A DNA stretch of 28,505 nucleotides, taken from NCBI GenBank assembly GCA_023441805.1, contig JAEZNO010000022.1, forward strand, positions 1 to 28,505, in the 5' to 3' direction. Origin of the DNA: Bacteroidota bacterium. GTDB taxonomy: Bacteria; Bacteroidota; Bacteroidia; Bacteroidales; Lentimicrobiaceae. Under the pieces are notes generated by a model. The model did no database searches, was not told where the DNA came from, and worked only from the letters and a program-made list of their open reading frames with translations. Positions 9,360 to 17,483 of the stretch are shown piece by piece. Every line of letters starts with the position of its first letter. Positions within the stretch are counted from its first letter, which is position 1. The position numbers and the translations under genes are program-made.

Positions 9360-9400
9360 ATACCAAGTTATCTATAGTTCTAGTCTCCGACTCATATCAA

Positions 9401-9428
9401 AGACAACAAAATCGCCTTTTACCCTAAA
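9401..9428 (-). promoter_or_regulatory. ECF-type promoter P2 (giant adhesin)
   Basis: TTTAGGGTAAAA and GTCT on the minus strand, with GGGTAA at 9424-9419 and GTCT at 9404-9401, exactly 14 bases apart, as in P1 and P3. The base run before GTCT is T-rich in all three copies. The predicted start is near 9394, giving a leader of about 290 nt to the ATG at 9104. Confidence 0.72.
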
Positions 9429-9505
9429 CTTTTAGAGCACTTTTTTGATTTTTTTTGAATTTCTTTATGGAAAAAATTATGCGGGAAAATTCACAGTTGG
9501 GTTAT

Positions 9506-12500
9506 TTACCTGATTGTAACCTTATTAACACACCTGCACCCTCTTGACGATGTGGTAATGCAAAAATATAGCCCTGATTTCAAATCCGAAATATTAACCG
9601 GACCAAAGCAGTTTGCCGAACTTCTGCTTATATTCCGGTCAATAACCTTTACACCTTTTTCATTGTAAAGCTCAAAATGAAGGCTACTTTCATCAGGAAA
9701 ATTTCTTGCACTTACACAAAATTCCTCAAATGCCGGATTCGGATAAGTGTCAAAAACTTCAATGTCAGGCTCTGCTATGGTTGATTCAATAATCCTGTTT
9801 TTAACATTGACATTCAATGTTACATCTGTTACTTCTTTATTCTCAGGAGTAATATATATTATTGTCGATACCTTATTTGAGTAACCAGCCTTTTCACCCC
9901 ATAATCTGTATTCTCCAAAAGGAAGTTGGTTGAAAGTAAAATGTCCTTCTAAATCCGATAATGTCCAACCTATAATCTTTGTCAGTGATGTATTCATTAA
10001 ATATACTACGTGATTTCCTGCCGGTTCAATATTCTGAACATTATCACTTCCACCCGGTGAAAAATCAAACCATCTCTGATTAAAGATTATATTATCAGAA
10101 TCCGGAATATCATCATATACAAATGTACCTGAAATTGATCCCTCTCCTTTTGGTAAAACCAGGTCAACCGGCTGCAACCTGATGTCAACATCAAAAACAT
10201 CATTCCTTAGTTGTAACAACCAGGCATCCTGCCATTTATAACGCATGGCGTAATACGTCGGTAAGTATTCGGTAACGATTGAAGGATCCGGAATTAAGTA
10301 TAAATAGTAATCGCCTTCACCAATGTCTTTAAGCAAAAACTTGCCATTAACATCGGTTTCTGTCAGTGATATAGCTCTTGTTAGTTCAGCTGATTTGTTT
10401 AATGCCAGAATTATCCCTCCGCTTAAGGGCATTTCGGCTTTATATGCTGTGCCTGATATATCATGACTTCTGATGATTTGAAGCTTCATATCATCACTCA
10501 CTACCCCGCAGCCTGAATTAATTCTGAGTGTCAATGTAACAAAACCGCTCAGCTTGTCATTCTGGCCGGGAATATAATTTGTTATAAGTGAATCAGAATT
10601 TTCAAAGACCCCGTCACCTGATGTAATCCAGGTCAGAGTCATATAATTTTCTGCATTGGCCTGGCTTGTGTTAAACACTTCAGCATCAGTAATTGAAGCA
10701 TCAGGACCGGTATCGACAATCAGGTATTCAAGAATACTCAATTTCAGTACATCGCTCAAGATCAAACCTGTTGATGTAACAATGCGCAATGTAAGATTTA
10801 CTTTCCCATTAATCTTATCATTATTACCCGGTACATAATAAGTATGCAATGTTTGATTGTTGGCAAAAGTGCCATCTCCGTCAGTTGACCAGCTTAATGA
10901 TTGATAGTCTATTGCAGTTGCTGAGCTGGTAAAATAGTTGTCATCTGAACAAACTGAATTAACTCCTCCGGCATACGGCCCTGCAACAGCATATGTGAAA
11001 TTACTCTCATGCCCTTCGTAACGGTCATTAATTCCGTCGGCCATATTATCAAAAGCTGTTACTCCGATTTTTTCTGTAAGCAATATCCCGGGAATAGTGT
11101 AAGATGTATCATTGACAATCACATCCAGAAAGTCATTATCTTCACCGGTATATATTTTATAACCTGCTAAATCACTCTCATGGTTCTGCTGCCATGATAC
11201 AACAACATTATTATCAATCAGTCTCTTGAATGCCATTCGTGGCCTTGTTATAGGACTCTCAATATTAGTTGAATCCAGTATTGGCTTATAAATGACTTCA
11301 CCAAATTCAGGAAAATCAAACTTATCTGAAATTATTAAATCAATAATGGTTGTGTCAACAGTCCCCCAGTAATTATTTTGAGCCAAGACATCAAATTCAC
11401 TCTTGTTTACAAATGTCGAGTCCTTAGTTGAAATTATATTATTATTCTCAATAGTTGCCTGTGGCCCGCTTAAAATCAAAAATGTAGCATCTTCATTTTC
11501 TGAGATGCTGTTATATTTGAAAGAATTTTCTGTTGAAGGTTTTCCTTCTTTAAATGATAATCTTACGGCAGCCTTATTCTCTGATATATTATTTTGTTCA
11601 ACTAAGTTATTATCAGATCCTCCATCTATATTAAGCGCCCATTCGGAATTGTGAATCAGTATATTTCTGTAGATATGGTTATAACTGGCAGTATTCATCA
11701 TCAACCCAATCCTGTTTTGTTGAATCAGGTTATAAGTAATCGAATCATTACTTTGTAGAACCTTTATGCCGAAATCATTGTCACTTACATGATTACCGGT
11801 AATAACATTATAACCAAAGTCATTTTTTTGGCCATTTCCAATATGGAGCCCAATATTGTTGTTAATTATTGTATTGTTACGAATTACGTTATATCGAATC
11901 TTGCTATAGCCCTGCGAGATGAACAAGCCTACGTTTCCATTATTGATTATATTATTATTTTCGATCAGGTTATGTTCTGAATATCCCTCTGAATCTGAAA
12001 AAAACATTATACCGAAGTTACAATTTGTAATATCGCAATTTGAAACATTACTATTACTTGAAGCCTCAAATGAAATCCCGTAGCTACAATTAAAAATATG
12101 CGAATCCGTTAATGATATTTCTGATTGATTTTCAACCTTAATACCATAACCACAATTATTAACATTAAGGTTCTTAATAGTTAAAATCCCTGAATCCCTG
12201 ACTATCATACCGAATATCATATCTGAAATGGTCAAACCATTCAACATCAATTCAGAATTTGACTCTGCTATAATTCCATCTGAGAAGCAATTTTGAAGTG
12301 TAACATTCCTAAAAAGCAATTTGCTTGAATCCGATACTATAATACCTGTATGAGCTTGCGAAATAACCATATGTTCCAGGATTGATCCGGAAACAAATTC
12401 TCCTTCATCATCAAGGATAGTCTTACAATGTAAGAACTTTATACCATTCCATTCTCCGGGTACACCCTGTTGATTCAATAAACTGCAATTTATGGGATTT

Positions 12501-12772
12501 AAAGCTGTACCTCTTGCAACCAGGTTACCGTAGACTTCGAAATAAGTAGCCGGCATGAATTTTAATATAGTACCCGGTTCAATTGTTACAGTTACACCCT
12601 CCGGTATATTTACTATATCAAATACAGTAATTGGATTATCGGCAGGCGATAATGTTGTGTTCTCACTGATTGTACCACCAATAAAACCTCCATCGGCTAT
12701 TGATAGAAGTGAATGCCCAACCATTATAAAAGTGATAATGAATGTAACTATCCTTTTGGTTCGACCCTTCAT
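9506..12772 (-). CDS. T9SS-secreted parallel beta-helix surface protein
   Basis: A 1088-residue exported protein. Residues 1-26 form a signal peptide. Residues about 40-500 form a right-handed parallel beta-helix of the PbH1/NosD type: many rungs carry an N-[NIL]-I pattern with asparagine ladders and phrases such as NCGYGIKV, NCSYGISF and NCNFGIMF. A fibronectin-III-like domain follows (about 508-595), then two related Ig-like repeats (about 605-682 and 690-767) that each contain a TSGDG/TDGDG..F motif and a Y.PG.NDK motif. Two carboxypeptidase-regulatory-like segments come next (about 770-868 and 878-990). Residues 1005-1088 are a T9SS sorting domain (DTYPNPAFEEF, LKSGLYFCI). Beta-helices in this setting often bind or cleave polysaccharide, but no catalytic residues were identified. 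It lies 76 bp after the STN-barrel gene with no promoter seen, so it is probably co-transcribed with fecR. Confidence 0.88.
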   Translation of the reverse strand: MKGRTKRIVTFIITFIMVGHSLLSIADGGFIGGTISENTTLSPADNPITVFDIVNIPEGVTVTIEPGTILKFMPATYFEVYGNLVARGTALNPINCSLLNQQGVPGEWNGIKFLHCKTILDDEGEFVSGSILEHMVISQAHTGIIVSDSSKLLFRNVTLQNCFSDGIIAESNSELMLNGLTISDMIFGMIVRDSGILTIKNLNVNNCGYGIKVENQSEISLTDSHIFNCSYGISFEASSNSNVSNCDITNCNFGIMFFSDSEGYSEHNLIENNNIINNGNVGLFISQGYSKIRYNVIRNNTIINNNIGLHIGNGQKNDFGYNVITGNHVSDNDFGIKVLQSNDSITYNLIQQNRIGLMMNTASYNHIYRNILIHNSEWALNIDGGSDNNLVEQNNISENKAAVRLSFKEGKPSTENSFKYNSISENEDATFLILSGPQATIENNNIISTKDSTFVNKSEFDVLAQNNYWGTVDTTIIDLIISDKFDFPEFGEVIYKPILDSTNIESPITRPRMAFKRLIDNNVVVSWQQNHESDLAGYKIYTGEDNDFLDVIVNDTSYTIPGILLTEKIGVTAFDNMADGINDRYEGHESNFTYAVAGPYAGGVNSVCSDDNYFTSSATAIDYQSLSWSTDGDGTFANNQTLHTYYVPGNNDKINGKVNLTLRIVTSTGLILSDVLKLSILEYLIVDTGPDASITDAEVFNTSQANAENYMTLTWITSGDGVFENSDSLITNYIPGQNDKLSGFVTLTLRINSGCGVVSDDMKLQIIRSHDISGTAYKAEMPLSGGIILALNKSAELTRAISLTETDVNGKFLLKDIGEGDYYLYLIPDPSIVTEYLPTYYAMRYKWQDAWLLQLRNDVFDVDIRLQPVDLVLPKGEGSISGTFVYDDIPDSDNIIFNQRWFDFSPGGSDNVQNIEPAGNHVVYLMNTSLTKIIGWTLSDLEGHFTFNQLPFGEYRLWGEKAGYSNKVSTIIYITPENKEVTDVTLNVNVKNRIIESTIAEPDIEVFDTYPNPAFEEFCVSARNFPDESSLHFELYNEKGVKVIDRNISRSSANCFGPVNISDLKSGLYFCITTSSRGCRCVNKVTIR

Positions 12773-12848
12773 TATTTCTCAGTTTTCACAATTTGTTCCA
12801 AAAATACGAAATATCGGAATTAAACTGACCGGTCGCAATTGTATCATC

Positions 12849-14153
12849 CTAATATTTCAAACCTCCTGATAATTTATATGATAGTCCAACCATAACCCCA
12901 AAAGCTGAAAATCTCGTTTCAATCGGAAAATCTTTGTAAACACTGCTTATGTGGTTTCTATAAAAAAGCTCAGGCTGTAATATCATCTTACGACTTACCG
13001 GAATGGCAGTGCCCACAGATACTGTATAAGAGACAACTACCTTTTTATAATCCATCTCATCTACTGAAAAAACTCCATTTTCATGAACATTGATTTGTTT
13101 CCCGTCTGAATTCAAAAAGAAACCGGTTATAATTCCTGTATTGGCAAAAAGCAAAATGTTTGCAACAGGATAGTTGTATCCAATTGTTAAAGGTATCTCT
13201 AAATATCTATTGTGGTTAGTGATTTTGTAATCAAATAAGTATTCATTAACAGGTACATAGACTGAATCCGTCAGATAAGTCCATTTTTGCTCACCTTCAA
13301 TGATCTCATAGTATGAATCTAATGTATCAGTACGGTAGTAACCACCGGTTTGAACAAGATATTCATAATCCATCCGTTGATTGAAAGAAGTATACCTGAT
13401 ACCGGTTGAGAATATCCACTTTTGATAGGTTGCTCTTGCATCCAGTCCTATTGATCCGGTCAAACAATTATCAGAATAAGCCTTTTTAAACTGATCACGC
13501 TTTTCAGTGAGTTCTTCAGGAGCGCTAAAACCCTGCCCTGACGAAAACATTGACAACGAAGCACCAACTTGAAATTTCAAAGTTTTTGTAAACTCATCTC
13601 CCAGTACTATCGTATTTCTAAAAAATTCACTTTTCGAAACAGGAGTCGCAATTTTTTGAATGACAGTATCAGTCTTTGTAATGAATTCAGTGATCTTGAT
13701 AGTGTCATGAATATTTTTAGTGATATAGACAGTATCAGTAATAGCAACAACTTTAGGAATTGTTTTCGAAGCTGCACTTGGATCGTCAGCAGATTGTAGA
13801 ACTTCATCTATTTGAGACGAGGCAATTTCTTTTTGTCGGAAAATTACAATCTGATTTCCGAATTGTTTGAAATTATAGCCTTGATTACCCAATATTTCCA
13901 CCAGTACATCTATTAGTTGACGATCGCGTAGATCAACTTTAATGGTTCTGGAGGTTTGGATATGGTCAGGATTATAAGAGAATGTATTTCCTGTTTGGCT
14001 CGACAGGAGATCCAGTGCATCGGTGACAGAAATATTTTTAGCAGAAAATGAAATCTTATCATTAAGTTTAACGGTTTGCCCAATACATGGAAAAACCAAC
14101 ACTAAGGCAATCAGGGTAAGAAAAACTGATAATGGCTTTTGAGAAATCATCAT
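12849..14153 (-). CDS. STN-domain outer-membrane beta-barrel protein, putative signal transducer
   Basis: A 434-residue envelope protein. Residues 1-25 are a signal peptide. Residues about 30-106 are an STN domain: FSAKNISVTDALDLLSSQTG, then a VDLRD..L.DVL.EIL.NQGY pattern and QIVIF. This is the periplasmic domain that TonB-dependent transducers use to contact FecR proteins. Residues about 107-185 are a linker rich in Thr, Ile and Asp with repeated DTV/DTI units. Residues about 190-434 look like a small outer-membrane beta-barrel with alternating aromatic strands ending in VGLSYKLSGGLKY. No TonB-dependent receptor plug or 22-strand barrel is present. Placement directly after fecR (43-bp gap) suggests that it senses a surface or envelope state and signals to FecR. 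Role inferred. Confidence 0.8.
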   Translation of the reverse strand: MMISQKPLSVFLTLIALVLVFPCIGQTVKLNDKISFSAKNISVTDALDLLSSQTGNTFSYNPDHIQTSRTIKVDLRDRQLIDVLVEILGNQGYNFKQFGNQIVIFRQKEIASSQIDEVLQSADDPSAASKTIPKVVAITDTVYITKNIHDTIKITEFITKTDTVIQKIATPVSKSEFFRNTIVLGDEFTKTLKFQVGASLSMFSSGQGFSAPEELTEKRDQFKKAYSDNCLTGSIGLDARATYQKWIFSTGIRYTSFNQRMDYEYLVQTGGYYRTDTLDSYYEIIEGEQKWTYLTDSVYVPVNEYLFDYKITNHNRYLEIPLTIGYNYPVANILLFANTGIITGFFLNSDGKQINVHENGVFSVDEMDYKKVVVSYTVSVGTAIPVSRKMILQPELFYRNHISSVYKDFPIETRFSAFGVMVGLSYKLSGGLKY

Positions 14154-14196
14154 AGTTGCATAGTCTTAGTTACCAAGAAGGTTCCAACGACACTTA

Positions 14197-15213
14197 TTAA
14201 TGCACTATGATATGCCTTTCTTTATTCTCAAATTTAACATTGAATATTAATGAAAGTGTCTCTAGTGCATCATTCAATGATTCATTCTCAAAGCGGGCTG
14301 TCAGGCGTTGATCAAGGATAGTACTATCATCAATAACGAATTGTTTTTGATATTTTTCCTCAAATGCCTTTAAAACCTCTGAGAGTCTGGCTTCTTTGAA
14401 AGTCAGGACTCCGGTTTTCCAGCTCAAAACATTGAGATCATCATTGACGCTTTTTAAAATTACTCCTGTTTTAGGACTAAACGTTGCTGTTTCGCCGGCG
14501 GTTAGCAGTTGACTACCTTTAATAATATCTGCATATGCAGTACCGGTCGGGTAAACTGAAACCTTACCGGTATTAACGGTTACTTTAACAAAGTCATTAC
14601 CCGGATACGCTTCGACATTAAACGAAGTGCCCAGAACTCTAATATCCATACCATTTGCATGAATAATAAAAGGTCTGTTCGGATCAGGGGTTACTTCAAA
14701 AAACGCTTCGCCAAAAATAGACACTTCTCTGACATCTTTTTCAAATTTATCAGGAAATTTCAGTGTAGTGTTCGAATTTAGCATTATTGAACTACCATCC
14801 GGTAATTTTGATGGTAACACTGCAAGGCCTGATGAAATTTGCTTAAGGGGAGTTTTTTCCTGTTTAATGAAAAACAAAAATCCAACCAGCAGGACTAATA
14901 CTGCAGCAGCTGAGGATAATGCATATCGAAGTACCGGAAAATGTTTACCCCTGTTTATTAGAGTTGATGGCTTAGCAAAGTTTTCGTCCTGATTAATCTC
15001 AATCCTGTGTTTGACTTTCTCCCAAGCTATATCTGCATTATATTCAACCTTCTTCTTCTGGGTTAAAAACATAAGGCCTCTATAGGATTCAAATAATTGC
15101 TTGTTCTTGTCCGAAGAAGCAATAAAATCCTCCACCTGCTTCTGCTCTTCCGGTGTGGCTTCGCTCTGCAGATATTTTACTATTAAGACTTTATATTTAT
15201 TAGCACCTAGCAT
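14197..15213 (-). CDS. FecR-family anti-sigma factor
   Basis: A 338-residue inner-membrane regulator expected to hold the adjacent ECF sigma factor and release or activate it on an envelope signal. Residues 1-90 are the cytosolic sigma-binding region (LIVKYLQSEATPEE, then AWEKVKHRI). A single transmembrane helix spans about 95-116. The periplasmic FecR domain covers about 128-225, with PDGSSIMLNSNTTLKFP and VLGTSFNVEAY motifs. Residues about 267-336 are the DUF4974 tail (LTFKEARLSEVLKAFEEKY). Length and order are standard for Bacteroidota FecR proteins. The gene starts 78 bases after the sigma gene, and that gap holds the ECF-type promoter P3, which suggests autoregulation of the anti-sigma operon. 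Confidence 0.93.
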   Translation of the reverse strand: MLGANKYKVLIVKYLQSEATPEEQKQVEDFIASSDKNKQLFESYRGLMFLTQKKKVEYNADIAWEKVKHRIEINQDENFAKPSTLINRGKHFPVLRYALSSAAAVLVLLVGFLFFIKQEKTPLKQISSGLAVLPSKLPDGSSIMLNSNTTLKFPDKFEKDVREVSIFGEAFFEVTPDPNRPFIIHANGMDIRVLGTSFNVEAYPGNDFVKVTVNTGKVSVYPTGTAYADIIKGSQLLTAGETATFSPKTGVILKSVNDDLNVLSWKTGVLTFKEARLSEVLKAFEEKYQKQFVIDDSTILDQRLTARFENESLNDALETLSLIFNVKFENKERHIIVH

Positions 15214-15245
15214 ATTAAAGGGTACAGACCATTGCTGTGTATATT

Positions 15246-15273
15246 AGACAATAAAAGTTCGTTTTACCCTAAA
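15246..15273 (-). promoter_or_regulatory. ECF-type promoter P3 (fecR operon)
   Basis: TTTAGGGTAAAA and GTCT on the minus strand, with GGGTAA at 15269-15264 and GTCT at 15249-15246, again 14 bases apart. It sits between the sigma stop codon and the fecR start. The predicted start near 15239 gives a short leader of about 26 nt. Finding the motif at the anti-sigma gene links the two adhesin copies to this sigma factor. Confidence 0.75.
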
Positions 15274-15291
15274 TGAAAAGTCAACATTTTT

Positions 15292-15873
15292 TTACATTTT
15301 TTTACTCACGACTAGCATGAAAATAATAACCGGCAGATAATCTGAGAGTTTACTTCGAAGAAAATCAAGTGCTGCAGTCATATGGTACTCTACAGTCTTA
15401 AGGCTAACACCAAGTTGCTGAGCTATCTGATGATTCTTCATCCCCTCAAAACGACTCATTTCAAAAATAGCTCTTCTTTTTTCAGACATTGACTTCATTA
15501 AGGTGTTGACCTTTTTCTCAAGATCATTATGAAGCATCGACTTATCAGCAGAATCACTTGTATTGTCAATTTCAAAACCTATATAATCCTGAAATCTTAC
15601 TGTTTTTTGCTGAAACTTCAGATAATTAAGAGCGTGATTAGTAACTGCCTTTCTCAGATAAGCCGGCAGTGAAGTGTTAATTATAAGAGAGTCGCGTTTC
15701 TCCCAAAGCTTGACAAATAAATCCTGGATAACCTCTTCTGAAGGTTCAATATCAATCAGAATCCTTCGGGCAGCCCTCACCATTGAAGAATAGTTTTCCT
15801 TAAAGACAGATTCGAATACTTTAAGGTCTCCCTGTTGAAAAGCTATAACTACCAGCTTGTCAGCCTCTGTCAT
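15292..15873 (-). CDS. ECF RNA polymerase sigma factor (Bacteroidota family)
   Basis: A 193-residue extracytoplasmic-function sigma-70 factor. Region 2 spans about residues 12-90, with EEVIQDLFVKLWEKRDSL followed by LPAYLRKAVTNHALNYL. Region 4 spans about 120-177 and contains the helix-turn-helix MKNHQIAQQLGVSLKTVEYHM. The length fits the Bacteroides-expansion type ECF sigma. A short, strongly hydrophobic tail (residues 179-190) follows region 4. The gene precedes fecR in the same direction, and 41 bases separate it from the aldehyde dehydrogenase upstream. It probably recognises the GGGTAA-N14-GTCT promoters at fecR and the two adhesin genes; this is inferred from the shared motif. Confidence 0.93.
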   Translation of the reverse strand: MTEADKLVVIAFQQGDLKVFESVFKENYSSMVRAARRILIDIEPSEEVIQDLFVKLWEKRDSLIINTSLPAYLRKAVTNHALNYLKFQQKTVRFQDYIGFEIDNTSDSADKSMLHNDLEKKVNTLMKSMSEKRRAIFEMSRFEGMKNHQIAQQLGVSLKTVEYHMTAALDFLRSKLSDYLPVIIFMLVVSKKM

Positions 15874-15896
15874 TATAATTGGTTGCTTAATAGAAA

Positions 15897-15904
15897 CAAA
15901 AGTA
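15897..15904 (-). promoter_or_regulatory. Possible -7 box for the sigma gene
   Basis: TACTTTTG on the minus strand fits the Bacteroidota vegetative -7 consensus TAnnTTTG and lies 23 bases before the sigma start codon. No clear -33 TTG is present at 19-21 bases upstream. The sigma gene could instead be read through from the aldehyde dehydrogenase. Confidence 0.35.
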
Positions 15905-15914
15905 ACGATTTTTT

Positions 15915-17336
15915 TTAAAATTCGTCTTTAACCATAACTTTTGCTTCCATCATTTCTTTAATTGCATATTTAACACCTTCTCTTCCATAGCCTGAATCTT
16001 TAATCCCGCCATAAGGCATATGATCAGCCCTGAAAGTGGGCCCGTCATTTATTATCACTCCACCAACTTCCAATTCATTAAAAGCTTTGTTCATTTCACT
16101 AATCCGGTTTGTAAATACACCGGCCTGTAATCCGAAACGAGTATCATTAATCATCTTTATGGCATCATTGTAACTTTCATACGGCTCTATTGCTACAACC
16201 GGTCCAAATACTTCCTCACGGCAAACCTTCATTGAATTATTCGTACCTGTCAATATTGTAGGCGAATACAAGTTTTTTATTCTTTTACCGCCTGTGACAA
16301 TTTTAGTACCTCCGGACAGTGCTTCATTAACCCATTCTTCAACTCTGACAGCATTTTGCTCATCAATCATGACCGACATGTCGGTTTCTTCACTTGTGGG
16401 ATCACCGGTAACTAATTTTCCGGCACCCTCTTTCATGCCCTGTAAGAATTCCTCATATACTCTTTTTTGTACAAAAATTCGTTGTGAGTGAATACACGTT
16501 TGGCCTGAGTAAGTAAATGAGCTGTTAAGGCATTTTGTAATTGCTGTTGAAAGTTCTGAATCATCAGAGACAATAATACCTGCATTACCACCCAGTTCAA
16601 GGGTGATTTTCTTTTTCCCTGATTGTTCTTTCATTTTCCAGCCAACATCAGGTGAGCCGGTAAATGAAATCATTGAAATCCTTTCATCAGTTACAAGCTT
16701 GTTGCCTGTTTCCCTGTCCATTGGTAATATTGATATTGCTCCTGATGGAAGGTCTGTCTCAGCTATAACACTTGCTAATAAAAGTGTTGATAATGGTGTG
16801 GTTGACGACGGTTTCAGGATAATGGGGCAACCGGCTGCAATTGCCGGTGCAATTTTGTGGACAGCCAGGTTTAATGGGAAATTAAATGGAGAAATTCCTG
16901 CAACCAAACCAACCGGAAAGTATTTTACCAATGCCTCTTTTCCATTACCTGACGAAACCCAGTCAATGCTAAGATATTCCCGAGGAAGTCGTTTTGCTTC
17001 TTCAGCAGCAACTGTAAAAATACCAATGCTTCTGTCAACTTCTGCCCTGGCGTTTCTAATTGGCTTACCTGATTCTGCTGTTATTGTCTGAGCGAACGTC
17101 TCTTTCATTTCAATAAGACGATGTCTTAGTTGAGATAAAATAACGCTCTTTTTAAAGGCTGGCATTTTCTTCAGTTCACCTCTGACATTCTCAGCTGCTT
17201 CAACTGCTTTATTGAGTTCTTTTTCCCCGGCTTTATAGGTAGTAGCGAACAATTCGCCATTGTATGGATAGTAAACTTTTAATGTTTTGTCGGTTTCAAT
17301 AAATTGACCTGCCAGGAAGATTTTGGTGCTTTCCAT
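15915..17336 (-). CDS. NAD(P)-dependent aldehyde dehydrogenase
   Basis: A 473-residue soluble aldehyde dehydrogenase that would oxidise an aldehyde to the acid or acyl level using NAD(P). The catalytic set is visible: oxyanion Asn152 in SPFNFPLN, cofactor Lys175 in ILKPSS, general base Glu247 in LELGGN, nucleophile Cys281 in YSGQTCIHSQ, and Glu375 in REEVFGP. The SFTGSPDVGW motif at about 224-233 lines the cofactor site. The form resembles the lactaldehyde/glyceraldehyde-3-phosphate (non-phosphorylating) group, but the substrate cannot be fixed from sequence alone. No link to the sigma regulon downstream is evident beyond being adjacent. Confidence 0.92.
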   Translation of the reverse strand: MESTKIFLAGQFIETDKTLKVYYPYNGELFATTYKAGEKELNKAVEAAENVRGELKKMPAFKKSVILSQLRHRLIEMKETFAQTITAESGKPIRNARAEVDRSIGIFTVAAEEAKRLPREYLSIDWVSSGNGKEALVKYFPVGLVAGISPFNFPLNLAVHKIAPAIAAGCPIILKPSSTTPLSTLLLASVIAETDLPSGAISILPMDRETGNKLVTDERISMISFTGSPDVGWKMKEQSGKKKITLELGGNAGIIVSDDSELSTAITKCLNSSFTYSGQTCIHSQRIFVQKRVYEEFLQGMKEGAGKLVTGDPTSEETDMSVMIDEQNAVRVEEWVNEALSGGTKIVTGGKRIKNLYSPTILTGTNNSMKVCREEVFGPVVAIEPYESYNDAIKMINDTRFGLQAGVFTNRISEMNKAFNELEVGGVIINDGPTFRADHMPYGGIKDSGYGREGVKYAIKEMMEAKVMVKDEF

Positions 17337-17483
17337 ATGTGCTTTCGAATTTTTTTATTGACTTATAATAAACAGGAACAACTATTGGATCAACAAAAAA
17401 ATTATGAAACAAAGCTATCCTGACAACGATTTTAATGCTCGGACAATCTCAAGCTTTGGGCAGCAACGAATAACCAAAATTAA

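Larger units (their letters stand above)
9105..9505. other. Intergenic region: ECF-type promoter and leader of the giant adhesin
   Basis: No gene is supported here. On the minus strand it carries the ECF-type promoter at 9401-9428, then about 290 nt of leader with the shared elements TAACTCGTTGA (9349-9359) and GAAAGGAGGAC (9198-9208). Next comes a TTGTGTT/AACACAA stem-loop around 9150-9175 and an A-rich stretch before the ATG at 9104. No convincing terminator follows the beta-helix gene ending at 9506, so readthrough from the fecR operon into the adhesin is possible. Confidence 0.6.

Noticed and set aside
12825..12840. GGTCGCAAT shared with the gap near 21697
   Set aside because: A 9-base match with no common position relative to genes is expected by chance in this length.
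16603..17091. A 162-codon plus-strand open frame
   Set aside because: It is antisense to the cofactor-binding half of the aldehyde dehydrogenase and shows no family pattern.
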